Assembly: GCA_937937585.1 (NCBI GenBank) | Contig: CALDCB010000007.1 | Location: 248,001 to 312,000 of the forward strand | Source: an uncultured Coriobacteriaceae bacterium | Lineage (GTDB): Bacteria; Actinomycetota; Coriobacteriia; Coriobacteriales; Eggerthellaceae | Direction: 5' to 3' | DNA: 64,000 nt | Shown: piece by piece, positions 8,502 to 16,050 of the stretch | Layout: the number at the start of each line of letters is the position of its first letter | How positions within the stretch are numbered: the stretch's first letter is position 1 | Position numbers and translations under genes: made by a program | Notes under the pieces: model-generated | Seen by the model: the letters and a program-made list of their open reading frames with translations, nothing else | What the model was told of the DNA's origin: nothing | Databases searched by the model: none

Positions 8502-8525
8502 GAAAAGGCCCCCGTGTTGGGGGCC
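8502..8525 (-). terminator. Intrinsic terminator inside the late operon
   Basis: Perfect 7-bp GC stem (8507-8513 with 8519-8525) and a 5-base loop, followed on the minus strand by TTTTCTTTT. It would stop minus-strand transcripts coming from the portal and head-morphogenesis genes just before the redox, scaffold and capsid genes. Confidence 0.75.
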
Positions 8526-8573
8526 TTGATTGTGCCGTTGAGGTGAGATGTCTATTCGGTTTTCGCCTGATTG

Positions 8574-8783
8574 TTATCGGTGCAGCGCCTTGTCGCGCTT
8601 TCTTATGATTGTCTCGGCCTCTTTCTGGCCGATTTCGTCCAGCCATAGGTCGCCGCTTTGTGTTCCGAACACCTCGGTGTCGAACACCCAGCGCCCGAGC
8701 GTGAAGTCGTAGGTTTCGCATACCTGCTGCTCCGCGTCGAAGCGTGACACGCGCCTGCGGGAGTCGTCTGTGTAGTAGATCAT
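8574..8783 (-). CDS. Small phage protein of unknown function
   Basis: 69 residues starting MIYYTDDSRRRVSRFDAEQ. It has two possible beta strands and an acidic helix ending in KRDKALHR. ATG at 8781-8783 overlaps the stop of the head-morphogenesis gene and has CGAGGAGG upstream, so translation is well supported. No family recognised. It is the last gene before the hairpin terminator. Confidence 0.65.
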   Translation of the reverse strand: MIYYTDDSRRRVSRFDAEQQVCETYDFTLGRWVFDTEVFGTQSGDLWLDEIGQKEAETIIRKRDKALHR

Positions 8784-10303
8784 CTGCGAACCTCCTCGAT
8801 GTTCGGCGGCGTCTTGATCCTGGCGGCGTTGTCGGCCATCTCGCGGCGAAGCTCCCACTTGCGCTCAAGCGGGGTGTCCTCAAGCCGCTCCTCCTCGTAG
8901 AGCGCGTGGTTGCGCTCCTTCACGTCGAGGCTCTGCTTCGTGTGGAACTTAAGCTCGAACTTGAAGCCGTCGGGCGTCTCGAACTGCGTGTTGACGCCAC
9001 GGTAGGCGCTTGCCGCGTCACCTAGCGTGTTCTTGACCTTGATCACAGTATAGCCTGCCTTCTCAAGCGCCTGCCTGATGCGCGCGAACTCGTCAGCAAA
9101 CGACTCCACGGGCAGCACGTAGGTGTAGCGCAGCACATCGTTTATGCCATCGGATGCATCCTTCTCGCTCACGTCGAGCTTGTGCGAGTCCGTTCGGATC
9201 TTCCGCGCCAACGACTGCTGGCCCTTGAGCCTGAAATCAAGTCCCGCCAGCGTCGAGCCGGCGCGTTGAAGCGATTCGAGCAGGGACGTGGTGGCAGGTT
9301 CTCGAACCATGGCATTTGATCGCAGCGTCATGGCGTGGGTCGCCGAATCTCCGCCGCGCTTTGCAACGTAATCGTCGATCCACTTGTCCCAGTCGGCAAC
9401 CTCAAGGGTGTACGAGCAGCGGCACCACGGGTGCATCGGCGGGAAGTTCGTGCCCGGCATGCGCTCGGAGAACTTCGCCGGGTGCTGCTTCTGGTAGGAC
9501 TCAAGCTCGCGGCACACCTCGCAGGCCCTGCCGTCGTGGATGCACGACAGCGCATAGCTGTCGAACTCCGACTCGTGCACGCGTGCCTGCGCCTCGTTGA
9601 AAAGGTACGTTCCCTCTGTGTACACAAGGCGCATGGCGGTCTTCGCGCCGCTGTGGTTGAGCCTCTGGCGAAGCTCGCGCGAAATCTCGTCGTACGAGAC
9701 GCCGCGTGCGATCAGCTTTGAGAAGTCGTCGTTGAGGTAGCTCGCCAGCTTCTCGCGGTTCGCCCAGATGTTGGCCGAGAAGTCTCCGCCCGCCGCCCAG
9801 GCAGCTCCAACCGTCGCACGCACGACCTCGGAGTCGTAGCGGTAGAACTCCCTGCCAAAGCCAAGCTCCTCGGCTGCGATGTTGGCGGCACGCCGCGCCT
9901 GCTCCTCGAAGTGCCTGCGGAACTCCTCCTGCTCGATCGCGCCGATCTCAAGCTGCTGCAAGCGTATCTGCATCTGGATGGCCTCAAGCTCGTTCAGGCG
10001 GTAGATGCTCTCGCGCACCGGCATGAGGTCGGCGTACTGCGGGTACTTCTTGGCGAACTCGTCCATGCGCTCCATGAGCAGCGTGCGGTCTTCCGCGCTG
10101 ATTGATTGCAGCAGGCGGCGGTACTCGATCACCTTGCCCTCGCCGTACTTGGCGTAGTAGGCCGCGATCATGCGGTCGAGCTTCGCCGCCTCGGATGCGT
10201 AGACCTTGGAAAGCCGCTTTGATAGATCGGCCTCGTCCTTGGTCAGCTGCTGCAAGAACTCGTCGCGCCTCTCGCGCCAGTATTCGTCGCTCGGCTTACT
10301 CAT
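8780..10303 (-). CDS. SPP1 gp7-type head morphogenesis protein fused to a RelA/SpoT-like domain
   Basis: 507 residues. Residues about 150-300 form the Mu F / SPP1 gp7 minor head domain, with the cysteine cluster C254, C261, C264 and the HPWCRC motif at 291-296 (usual DGRxCxxC...HPxCRC signature). Residues about 355-475 are an added domain: QQSLARKI, GINDVLRYTYVLP, SAYRGVNTQF and FELKFHT resemble RelA/SpoT-type nucleotidyltransferase modules seen in toxin-like proteins. The first part helps genome ejection and head assembly; the second may be delivered with the virion. The gene lies directly behind the portal-proximal gene, as in SPP1-like phages. Confidence 0.85.
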   Translation of the reverse strand: MSKPSDEYWRERRDEFLQQLTKDEADLSKRLSKVYASEAAKLDRMIAAYYAKYGEGKVIEYRRLLQSISAEDRTLLMERMDEFAKKYPQYADLMPVRESIYRLNELEAIQMQIRLQQLEIGAIEQEEFRRHFEEQARRAANIAAEELGFGREFYRYDSEVVRATVGAAWAAGGDFSANIWANREKLASYLNDDFSKLIARGVSYDEISRELRQRLNHSGAKTAMRLVYTEGTYLFNEAQARVHESEFDSYALSCIHDGRACEVCRELESYQKQHPAKFSERMPGTNFPPMHPWCRCSYTLEVADWDKWIDDYVAKRGGDSATHAMTLRSNAMVREPATTSLLESLQRAGSTLAGLDFRLKGQQSLARKIRTDSHKLDVSEKDASDGINDVLRYTYVLPVESFADEFARIRQALEKAGYTVIKVKNTLGDAASAYRGVNTQFETPDGFKFELKFHTKQSLDVKERNHALYEEERLEDTPLERKWELRREMADNAARIKTPPNIEEVRR

Positions 10304-10727
10304 TGGAAAGCAACAGCTCGATGATCTTGTCCTTGGTGGCGTTCTTCGGGATCTTCACGCCGCTGTTGCGGGCAAGCTCGCGCAGGTCGTTGAGCTTCAT
10401 GCTGCCAAGCTCGCCGCTGTCCTCTGCCGGCTGCTCCTTGGCTTCGATTTCGCCTGGCTGCTCGGCAGGCGTGACGGCATCCATTTCCTGCTGCGGTTCC
10501 TTTGGCACTGTCTCGGGCTGCTTGATGCTGTAGGTTGTCATATCGACTAGGCCGTAGATGCTCACGAGGTCTTCGCGCACGTATCCGCCCATCGTCAGCT
10601 CGACCCAGCCGTCGGCGACGGACTCCACCCGCGCCGCCGACATGTTTCCCATGGTGCCGATGATCTCGCCGCCCGGCTCCTCGCGGATGGCAAGCTGCTT
10701 GCCTCGGCTATAGGTCGCTACCTTCAT
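10296..10727 (-). CDS. Phage protein with SH3-like and SAP/Rho-N-like domains
   Basis: 143 residues from ATG at 10725-10727 (AAGGAACCAACG upstream). Residues 1-60 (MKVATYSRGKQLAIREEPGG...GGYVREDLV) look like a bacterial SH3 fold. A Pro/Glu/Gln-rich linker follows. The last 35 residues (LNDLRELARNSGVKIPKNATKDKIIELL) match a SAP/HeH or Rho N-terminal-like nucleic-acid-binding helix pair. It overlaps the portal gene's end by 20 bases. Role unknown; DNA or RNA contact near the portal is a guess. Confidence 0.65.
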   Translation of the reverse strand: MKVATYSRGKQLAIREEPGGEIIGTMGNMSAARVESVADGWVELTMGGYVREDLVSIYGLVDMTTYSIKQPETVPKEPQQEMDAVTPAEQPGEIEAKEQPAEDSGELGSMKLNDLRELARNSGVKIPKNATKDKIIELLLSNE

Positions 10728-12147
10728 CGTTGGTTCCTTCCTCTTGGTTGGTCTCGATCGTTCGGTTGGTTGGATAGCCATCGCTTACCGCGTTGGCCTT
10801 CTCCTCCTGCTCGTCTCGCTTGCGCTGCATCTCGGCTTTGGGATCGCTCACACAGGAGAGCACGGAAAGCTGCGTTTCCTCGGACACGATGCCCGAGAGC
10901 TGCCCAGCAACCGATGCCTCGCTCTGCAAGTCGTCGGGCATATTGCGGTGCATGGTCACATCGACCATCTGCCAATCGTCGCCGCTGAAGCCCTGGCTCA
11001 ACGGATAGGCGGCTAGGAGCTTCAGGCGCTCCTGCACGCCGCGCTTGAACTTGCGGTCTTTCTTGCGGGCGAGGTTGCTCATGGGCATCATGCGCATCTT
11101 GAGCGCTATGCCAGAGGCGGTGACGAAGCTGTCGGAAGTGATGTCGGGCACCATCGCCATCTTGAAGATCAGCTGCTCAAGGCGGTTGATAAGGTTCTCC
11201 TGCACGGAGTCGGCGTTGGGCTTCGCCAGGAACACCACGTCAAGGCCCTCCAAGGACTCGCCGAAGAGGTTGATCACCTTGTTCTCGCGGATGTTCACCA
11301 GCTCGTCATCGGTAAGCTCTTTGCCCTTGACCACGAGGTAGCAGTCGCTGAAGTACTCCACGTCGTTCGCCTTCTCGGAAAGCACGGCGTTGTACTGCTC
11401 GACCATGGAAAGCACGCCCTCGTAGAGGCCGCGCCCCTTGGTGTTCTGGCGGAAGTCGACGGCGGGCACACTGCCGAAGCTGTGGCTCTCGGCCTCGCCG
11501 AACTCCAAGCCGGCATCGCCGCGCCTGAACGGCACTACCTCATGGGCATCGGAATAGCTGCCCTTGATAGCGCCGTCGTCGCCGTAGAACCAGCGGACGA
11601 AGAACATGGGGCGCTTCAGCACGGAATCGTCGTAGACCATGAACGAAGTGAGCGGAGACACCGCGATGGATCGCGGCAAGCCCTCGTCGTCTTGGTACAG
11701 CATCTCGTAGGCATGGCCGAACTTCGACGCCATCTCCGACAATTCAGCGTCCACGTCCTCCTGGAAGTTTCTCGCCGTATAGTCGGCGATGAACGCCTCC
11801 ACGGCCTTCTTGCGCCCGCCGTCCTCGCCCTTGACCGAAAGCGTCATTGGCACGCCTATGTAGTAGCCCTCGAACGTGTCCGTGATGGTGTAGCAGAAGT
11901 CGGCAGACAGGCGGTTGTTCGGCTTGTAGCCGGGCTTCTTGCGCCATGATCGGTCGAAGATCGCGTAGTGCGTGTCGTACACCTTGTCCAGGTATTCGTA
12001 GCGCGGCTTGTGGTCTTGCTCGAACTCGTCAACCAGGCGCTGAAGCAGCTCCTCGGTCATCTCGGTTCCAGCGGGCAGGCGGAAGTCGTCGGTGGACGGC
12101 TCTCGCTGCATCTGGTCGTAGTAGAAGGAATGGAACTCGTGGCTCAA
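10708..12147 (-). CDS. Portal protein (SPP1 gp6 family)
   Basis: 479 residues. The dodecameric portal is the head vertex through which DNA is packaged. The family pattern is clear: RYEYLDKVYDTHYAIFDR near residue 55, NNRLSADFCYTITDTFEGYYIGVPM, VVPFRRGDAGLEFGEAE, and GIALKMRMMPMSNLARKKDR in the C-terminal half. The start is TTG at 12145-12147 with GGGAGG eight bases upstream; no closer ATG gives the family N-terminus. The acidic, Gln-rich C-terminus is likely flexible. It follows the large terminase by one base. Confidence 0.92.
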   Translation of the reverse strand: MSHEFHSFYYDQMQREPSTDDFRLPAGTEMTEELLQRLVDEFEQDHKPRYEYLDKVYDTHYAIFDRSWRKKPGYKPNNRLSADFCYTITDTFEGYYIGVPMTLSVKGEDGGRKKAVEAFIADYTARNFQEDVDAELSEMASKFGHAYEMLYQDDEGLPRSIAVSPLTSFMVYDDSVLKRPMFFVRWFYGDDGAIKGSYSDAHEVVPFRRGDAGLEFGEAESHSFGSVPAVDFRQNTKGRGLYEGVLSMVEQYNAVLSEKANDVEYFSDCYLVVKGKELTDDELVNIRENKVINLFGESLEGLDVVFLAKPNADSVQENLINRLEQLIFKMAMVPDITSDSFVTASGIALKMRMMPMSNLARKKDRKFKRGVQERLKLLAAYPLSQGFSGDDWQMVDVTMHRNMPDDLQSEASVAGQLSGIVSEETQLSVLSCVSDPKAEMQRKRDEQEEKANAVSDGYPTNRTIETNQEEGTNDEGSDL

Positions 12148-12148
12148 A

Positions 12149-13426
12149 TCAGATACCTCCCTTGAAGGTCTTTATGCCGGGTCGGTTCTCCCATTGCCTG
12201 ATCGCGGACGCCAGGGAGTCGGGCATGTCGTCGTGCGCGGCGTTCTCGTTGTAGTCGAGCACCTGGTTCAGCGCCTCTGCGTCAAGCGGGTACTCGTCGC
12301 AGTCAAGGAACCGCACGTTCGCCCACTCGCTGCGAAGGTGCGTGCTGATCTTCAGGTACTTGTTCTCCTTCTCCTGGTATCCCACGCACGGCCTGCCGCG
12401 CTTTAGGATGCCCTTGCGCAGATACCCCTTGTCGGCGTTCATCTCGCAGTGGATCGAGCCGATGCGCAGCGCCTTGCAAATCCCGATGATCTCGTCCAGG
12501 CAGTCGTCCGCGTGCTTGTGCCACATGCGGATGAGGCAGTACCAGATGCCGCCTCTGTTGCATATGGCCGTGAAGGCCGTGAAGTCCGCGCCTCCGTAGC
12601 TCGCGTCGATGTGGCCTATGCCGTCTCGCAGAAGCTCAGGCTCCTTGAAGAACTTGGCGTTGGTGAACATGGCGTCCTCGTCGGCGATGTGCTTCAGCTC
12701 GTAGTTGGCGGCGAACAGCGACGGCGACATGCTCGCCCGAACCTGCTCGATCTCCTCGCGGCTCATGAGACCCGTCTGCCAGCAGTCCCAGCGGCGGATG
12801 TTCGGCATCAGCTGGAACGCGTCGTCCTTGTGCCACGGCGTGCCAGTGTTGAAGATGCGCCCGCCACGGTTTCGGATGTTCTGCAACTCCTGGTAGATCA
12901 GCTTGATGCGCTCGCGCTCCGCCGCCGACACGCGATCCTTCACGTTCACGATGTCGTCTGTGAACACGCGGTCTGCGTGCTTGCCGGTCAGCGATCCGCC
13001 GCAGCCTAGACCGAGCAGCTGGGGAGCGCCGGACACGCCCTGCTTGAGGTTGGTCGATACCGACGACTGCGTGGCCCTCGTAAGCACAAGCTCCACGCCG
13101 TAGAGCATGCGCACGATGCCGCGGAAGTAGTCGGTTTGCAGCACGTTGGCCGTGGCCGCCATGACTTCCGCCACGTCGTCGTCCGTCTTGCGCAGGAACA
13201 TGGATCGCAGGCCGGGGAACAGCACGATGATGAACGCGAACGAGATGCCTAGGCACGTGGTCTTGAAGCTGCCACGGTGCGCCTGGATCGTCTCGTCGTC
13301 GGTGCCGAAAACCATGTCCTTGATCCACTCGTTGTGCAAAGACGTCAGCTTGTCGAATCCGATGTGCACGGCGATATCCACGGGGCAGTCGTACACCAGG
13401 TCGATCAGGTCAGCCCTTGTCGGCAT
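12149..13426 (-). CDS. Terminase large subunit
   Basis: 425 residues. The packaging motor: an N-terminal ATPase with Walker A-like HRGSFKTTC (about residue 50), Walker B RVFTDDIV (about 153) and coupling motif FNTGTPWHKDD, then an RNase H-like nuclease domain with acidic residues in GHIDASYGGADFTAF and HDDMPDSLASAI. Length and motif order fit phage terminase_6 type proteins. It overlaps the small-terminase gene by 17 bases. Confidence 0.92.
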   Translation of the reverse strand: MPTRADLIDLVYDCPVDIAVHIGFDKLTSLHNEWIKDMVFGTDDETIQAHRGSFKTTCLGISFAFIIVLFPGLRSMFLRKTDDDVAEVMAATANVLQTDYFRGIVRMLYGVELVLTRATQSSVSTNLKQGVSGAPQLLGLGCGGSLTGKHADRVFTDDIVNVKDRVSAAERERIKLIYQELQNIRNRGGRIFNTGTPWHKDDAFQLMPNIRRWDCWQTGLMSREEIEQVRASMSPSLFAANYELKHIADEDAMFTNAKFFKEPELLRDGIGHIDASYGGADFTAFTAICNRGGIWYCLIRMWHKHADDCLDEIIGICKALRIGSIHCEMNADKGYLRKGILKRGRPCVGYQEKENKYLKISTHLRSEWANVRFLDCDEYPLDAEALNQVLDYNENAAHDDMPDSLASAIRQWENRPGIKTFKGGI

Positions 13427-13823
13427 TGCGCTTCGCCTCGATGAGCTTCCCGATCTCGTCGCAAGCGGCCCCGATGTCGGCAGACACCTCGATCTGCTCC
13501 ACGGGCTTCTCGCCTGCGGTGTCGCGCAGGAACTGGATGGCGGCTATGTCGCCGCGCATCGCCTTCTTGGCGACCTTGAGGATCGAGATCTCGGAAACCG
13601 TGAGCTTGCGGTCGGGGTAGTCCTCGAAGCTCAGGCCCTCCAAGTCGTCCAGCTGCGCGTCCGTTCCCTCGAACGGCATGTGCAGCACGATCTTGGCTAT
13701 CTCCTGCATCTGCTTCTTCTCGCGGCGCTTCTTCGCAGCCGCCTTGCCGGCCTTCGATGCTGCGGCCTTGCGCTGCTCTGCGGTCTGATCCCTCTTGGGC
13801 TTGATGAGGTTCTGGTCGTTCAC
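13410..13823 (-). CDS. Putative terminase small subunit
   Basis: 137 residues from a GTG at 13821-13823 that has GAGGA about ten bases upstream. A Lys/Ala-rich start (TAEQRKAAASKAGKAAAKKRREKKQ) may bind DNA. The segment KAMRGDIAAIQFLRDTAGEKPVEQIEV resembles small terminase-like proteins encoded just before the large subunit. The extended upstream frame seen in translation is a shadow of the next gene. Function from position and that segment. Confidence 0.66.
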   Translation of the reverse strand: MNDQNLIKPKRDQTAEQRKAAASKAGKAAAKKRREKKQMQEIAKIVLHMPFEGTDAQLDDLEGLSFEDYPDRKLTVSEISILKVAKKAMRGDIAAIQFLRDTAGEKPVEQIEVSADIGAACDEIGKLIEAKRNADKG

Positions 13824-13828
13824 GGCGA

Positions 13829-14068
13829 TCAGTCCTCGAACGTGAGGCCCATGAAGGCCAGGCGCTTGTGAAGCTCGGCCAGCGCCCCGAAGTCGTTGGA
13901 GCCGTAGACGAGGGCGTGGACGATGGCCGTGTCCATGACGTACTGCCACTGGCGGTCGTCCCAATGGTCGCTGCAACGGTTTGAGCGCCACGCCTCGAAC
14001 CACTCGACGGTCTCCTTGGGCCAGTCTGTGTCCTCGGGCAGCGTCGGCTTGTCCTTCTTCGCGGCCAT
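13829..14068 (-). CDS. Small phage packaging-region protein
   Basis: 79 residues starting MAAKKDKPTLPEDTDWPKETVEWFEAWRS. The WP-x-WFEAWR start and DDRQWQYVMDTAIVHALVYG helix recall small proteins encoded in front of terminases in actinobacterial phages, sometimes annotated as small terminase. It precedes the K/A-rich small-terminase candidate by five bases. Which of the two is the true DNA-recognition subunit cannot be decided from sequence alone. Confidence 0.6.
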   Translation of the reverse strand: MAAKKDKPTLPEDTDWPKETVEWFEAWRSNRCSDHWDDRQWQYVMDTAIVHALVYGSNDFGALAELHKRLAFMGLTFED

Positions 14069-14143
14069 TTCAGCTCCTCTCTATCGGTTGTCGTTTTCAG
14101 ATGGAAAGGGCGCAACGGCTAGCGCTGCGCCCGGGTGCCCCCT

Positions 14144-14245
14144 CTAGTAGGAGGAGCGGCCAGAAGAGCTGCCACGGCTGCGGCTGAACGCAGAGCGGAC
14201 TCGGTTGGCGATGTTGCCTGCTGCGGCACGGATGCGACCGAACAT
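14144..14245 (-). CDS. 33-residue basic Ser/Arg-rich peptide
   Basis: A short gene from ATG at 14243-14245 with a strong GAGGAGG site six bases upstream. The peptide begins MFGRIRAAAGNIANRVRSAF and ends in an SRSRGSSSGRSSY tail. It is amphipathic at the start and basic throughout. It is the first gene after the internal terminator and precedes the terminase genes. No family recognised. Strong ribosome site and lack of other explanation support it being real. Confidence 0.6.
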   Translation of the reverse strand: MFGRIRAAAGNIANRVRSAFSRSRGSSSGRSSY

Positions 14246-14271
14246 GCCTGCCTCCTCTCGTTTTCGGGAAC

Positions 14272-14297
14272 AAAAAAGGCGACCCGTAGGTCGCCTT
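14272..14297 (-). terminator. Intrinsic terminator before the packaging genes
   Basis: Nine-bp stem (14276-14284 with 14289-14297) and a CGTA loop, followed on the minus strand by a run of six T. It lies 28 bases beyond the stop of the upstream gene and in front of the 33-residue peptide and terminase genes. Confidence 0.8.
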
Positions 14298-14324
14298 AGA
14301 TTCTCCTATGCGCGTGAGATTGGC

Positions 14325-14903
14325 CTATTCGCCCATGGCCCCAAGGATCTTCGAGCCGTCCATGTACAGGTCGCCGTACTTGGCAAGCGCGTACTCCCTG
14401 ATGAAGCTTTCAAGGTCGTCTGAATCGCGGAACACGCACACAACGTGGTAGACGCTGCTCCAAACGTTCTCGTAGTATGGCTTCACCTCAATCGCCTGGA
14501 ATGCCTTGAGGATCGCGTTCGCCTCGGCGAAGCTGTCGGCTTCGAGGTCACCCGTGGGATCGATCCCGGCAAGCGGGTTCGGCACGGGCGTACCCTTCTG
14601 CTCCTTGGGCTTGAACTGCCGCTTATTCTGCAAGCCGATTCGCTCGGTGAACACGGGGCGGATGACGTCGCCGTAAGTCCAGCCGTCCTCGTCGGCCTTT
14701 ACCAGGTCGGCGAACTTGTCCCTATCGGCCTGGGCGTGGAAGCAGAAGCAGATCCAGAAGCCGGAATCGACGGCCATCTGGAAGCGCTTCTCCTCGCGCT
14801 TCTCGCGGTCTCGGTACTCCTTCTGGTGATCGGTGAGCTGCGCCGCCCCCACGGCCTTCTTCTCGGCCTTCGCCTTCTGCGGCTTCTCGAACTTAAAGCC
14901 CAT
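14325..14903 (-). CDS. Conserved phage protein of unknown function
   Basis: 192 residues. A Lys/Ala-rich head (MGFKFEKPQKAKAEKK) leads to a helical charged region, then GFWICFCFHAQADRDKFADLV, and a C-terminal YYENVWSSVYHVVCVFRDSDDLESFI. The two segments with alternating hydrophobic residues and D/E suggest a ferredoxin-like or ParB-partner-like fold, but I do not recognise the family. Its start lies inside the 3' end of the PP-loop gene. A terminator follows it, so it ends the first late transcript. Confidence 0.65.
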   Translation of the reverse strand: MGFKFEKPQKAKAEKKAVGAAQLTDHQKEYRDREKREEKRFQMAVDSGFWICFCFHAQADRDKFADLVKADEDGWTYGDVIRPVFTERIGLQNKRQFKPKEQKGTPVPNPLAGIDPTGDLEADSFAEANAILKAFQAIEVKPYYENVWSSVYHVVCVFRDSDDLESFIREYALAKYGDLYMDGSKILGAMGE

Positions 14904-15603
14904 AGTGCGCCCACCTCTTCTCGTCGGCCTCGATGAACGGGTACCACTGCTTGACCACCTCGAAGTCCTTCGGGCGCTTCTCGCGCAGCGGCTTCATGAA
15001 TCGCATGTCCAATCCGTCGAAGCTTCGCCCGAACAACTCGTAATCAGGCGGCAGGCCGATTCCGCGCCTATCGATCGCCGCCATCACTTCAGATTTCGTC
15101 CAGTCGGCAACCACCGACGCCTTGCGCGTGGTGAGCTTCATGAGGCCGTGCTTGGTGAGGCTCGCGCGGCGGTAGGGGTTGTCGCAGGCGCGAACGCCGT
15201 CGCAGAACCACGTGTCCTCTGGAAGCCCGAGGTCTTCCAGGATGAACGGGCGCATGTCGTCGTAGCCGAACACGGGCATGTTCGCCGCTTCGATCACGTC
15301 GCAATGCTCGGGGCTTTGGAACACGCAGTTGTTGAGTGTCCTTGACCACCTGGGATGCGGGTACTGGTGAATCTTCACGCCGAAAACGCCCTCGATCGTC
15401 TTCACGTTGTGCTCGACCATCGGAAGGCCAGGGATGGACCAGTAGTAGATGGGCACTACCTCGATACCCTCGTCCTCAAGCGCGATCCACGCGGCCAGCG
15501 AGTCCTTGCCAAGCGAGCAGGACAGCACGACGGGCCGTCCCTCCTCCTTGAGCTTGCGCCTAACCTCGGCGCTTGTCGGCTGGCCCTTGATTATCGTCGG
15601 CAT
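14893..15603 (-). CDS. PP-loop ATP pyrophosphatase (PAPS reductase-like)
   Basis: 236 residues. The SCSLGKDSLAAW motif near residue 28 is the PP-loop that binds ATP in PAPS reductase, DndC and tRNA thiolases. It is followed by the VVPIYYWSIPGL strand and a C-terminal region ending AHYGL. The Cys residues (NNCVF, EHCDV, WFCDGVRACDN) could bind metal, but a full PAPS-reductase Cys motif is not obvious. In phages such proteins are common and their substrate is mostly unknown; nucleotide or DNA modification is possible. It overlaps the HTH gene. Confidence 0.78.
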   Translation of the reverse strand: MPTIIKGQPTSAEVRRKLKEEGRPVVLSCSLGKDSLAAWIALEDEGIEVVPIYYWSIPGLPMVEHNVKTIEGVFGVKIHQYPHPRWSRTLNNCVFQSPEHCDVIEAANMPVFGYDDMRPFILEDLGLPEDTWFCDGVRACDNPYRRASLTKHGLMKLTTRKASVVADWTKSEVMAAIDRRGIGLPPDYELFGRSFDGLDMRFMKPLREKRPKDFEVVKQWYPFIEADEKRWAHYGL

Positions 15604-15826
15604 CTTCGCTCCTCTCCGTTATCTCGATGGGTTCTCCCATTCCGTTCAACGTCAGCTTAAAGCCCATGTGAGAAGCCATCGTCGCGAGGTTCGTCGATCC
15701 TATGTCGGTTCCTCTGCGCAAAGTGCTTTGCACGTACGTTTCGCTCTTGCCCATGGCTTTAGAAAGCGCGTACATGCTCGTCCCGGAACGGTCGAGCATT
15801 TCCCTTAGCGCTTCAGTTGGGGTCAT
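15560..15826 (-). CDS. Small HTH regulator (XRE-like), first gene of the late block
   Basis: 88 residues from ATG at 15824-15826 (GGGAGG just upstream). The MTPTEALREMLDRSGTSMYALSKAMG segment and the following KSETYVQSTLRRGTDIGSTNLATMASHMG form a lambda-repressor-type HTH. A longer frame using an upstream TTG lacks a ribosome site. It lies beside a divergent promoter region with inverted and direct repeats, so it probably controls the late block and/or the plus-strand accessory block. No dimerisation or cleavage domain is visible. Confidence 0.72.
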   Translation of the reverse strand: MTPTEALREMLDRSGTSMYALSKAMGKSETYVQSTLRRGTDIGSTNLATMASHMGFKLTLNGMGEPIEITERSEDADDNQGPADKRRG

Positions 15827-15860
15827 ACAACCTCCCTTCTTTGCTCTGATCTTCTTCAGC

Positions 15861-15889
15861 AAGATACAACAAACAATAATTCATTGCAA
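15861..15889 (-). promoter_or_regulatory. Promoter for the minus-strand late block
   Basis: On the minus strand TTGCAA (15884-15889), 17 bases, then TATCTT (15861-15866). The predicted start is about 30 bases before the HTH ATG. TTGCAA is palindromic and could also serve a weaker plus-strand promoter with TATTAT at 15909-15914, though that spacing would be 19. Confidence 0.55.
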
Positions 15890-15903
15890 GAACTATTGTT
15901 TGT
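15869..15903. repeat. 10-bp inverted repeat, candidate operator
   Basis: ACAAACAATA (15869-15878) and its exact reverse complement (15894-15903) flank 15 bases that contain the TTGCAA -35 element. A protein bound here would cover the promoter of the late block. Confidence 0.6.
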
Positions 15904-15916
15904 GTAGGTATTATGT

Positions 15917-15964
15917 ACATGAACAATTCTTTGTGGGTGTGCCATACATGAACAATTCTTTGTG
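15917..15964. repeat. Two 19-bp direct repeats, candidate operators
   Basis: ACATGAACAATTCTTTGTG occurs exactly at 15917-15935 and 15946-15964, a 29-bp period. Each copy contains the dyad GAA-CAA-TTC. They lie between the two divergent transcription units. Confidence 0.6.
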
Positions 15965-16050
15965 CAATAATTCAGTTGTCAGCAATGAGGGCCACAGAAA
16001 AGCCCACAGAGCTAGCAGCAGCTTAAGAACCGAATAAGGAGGCTATAGAG

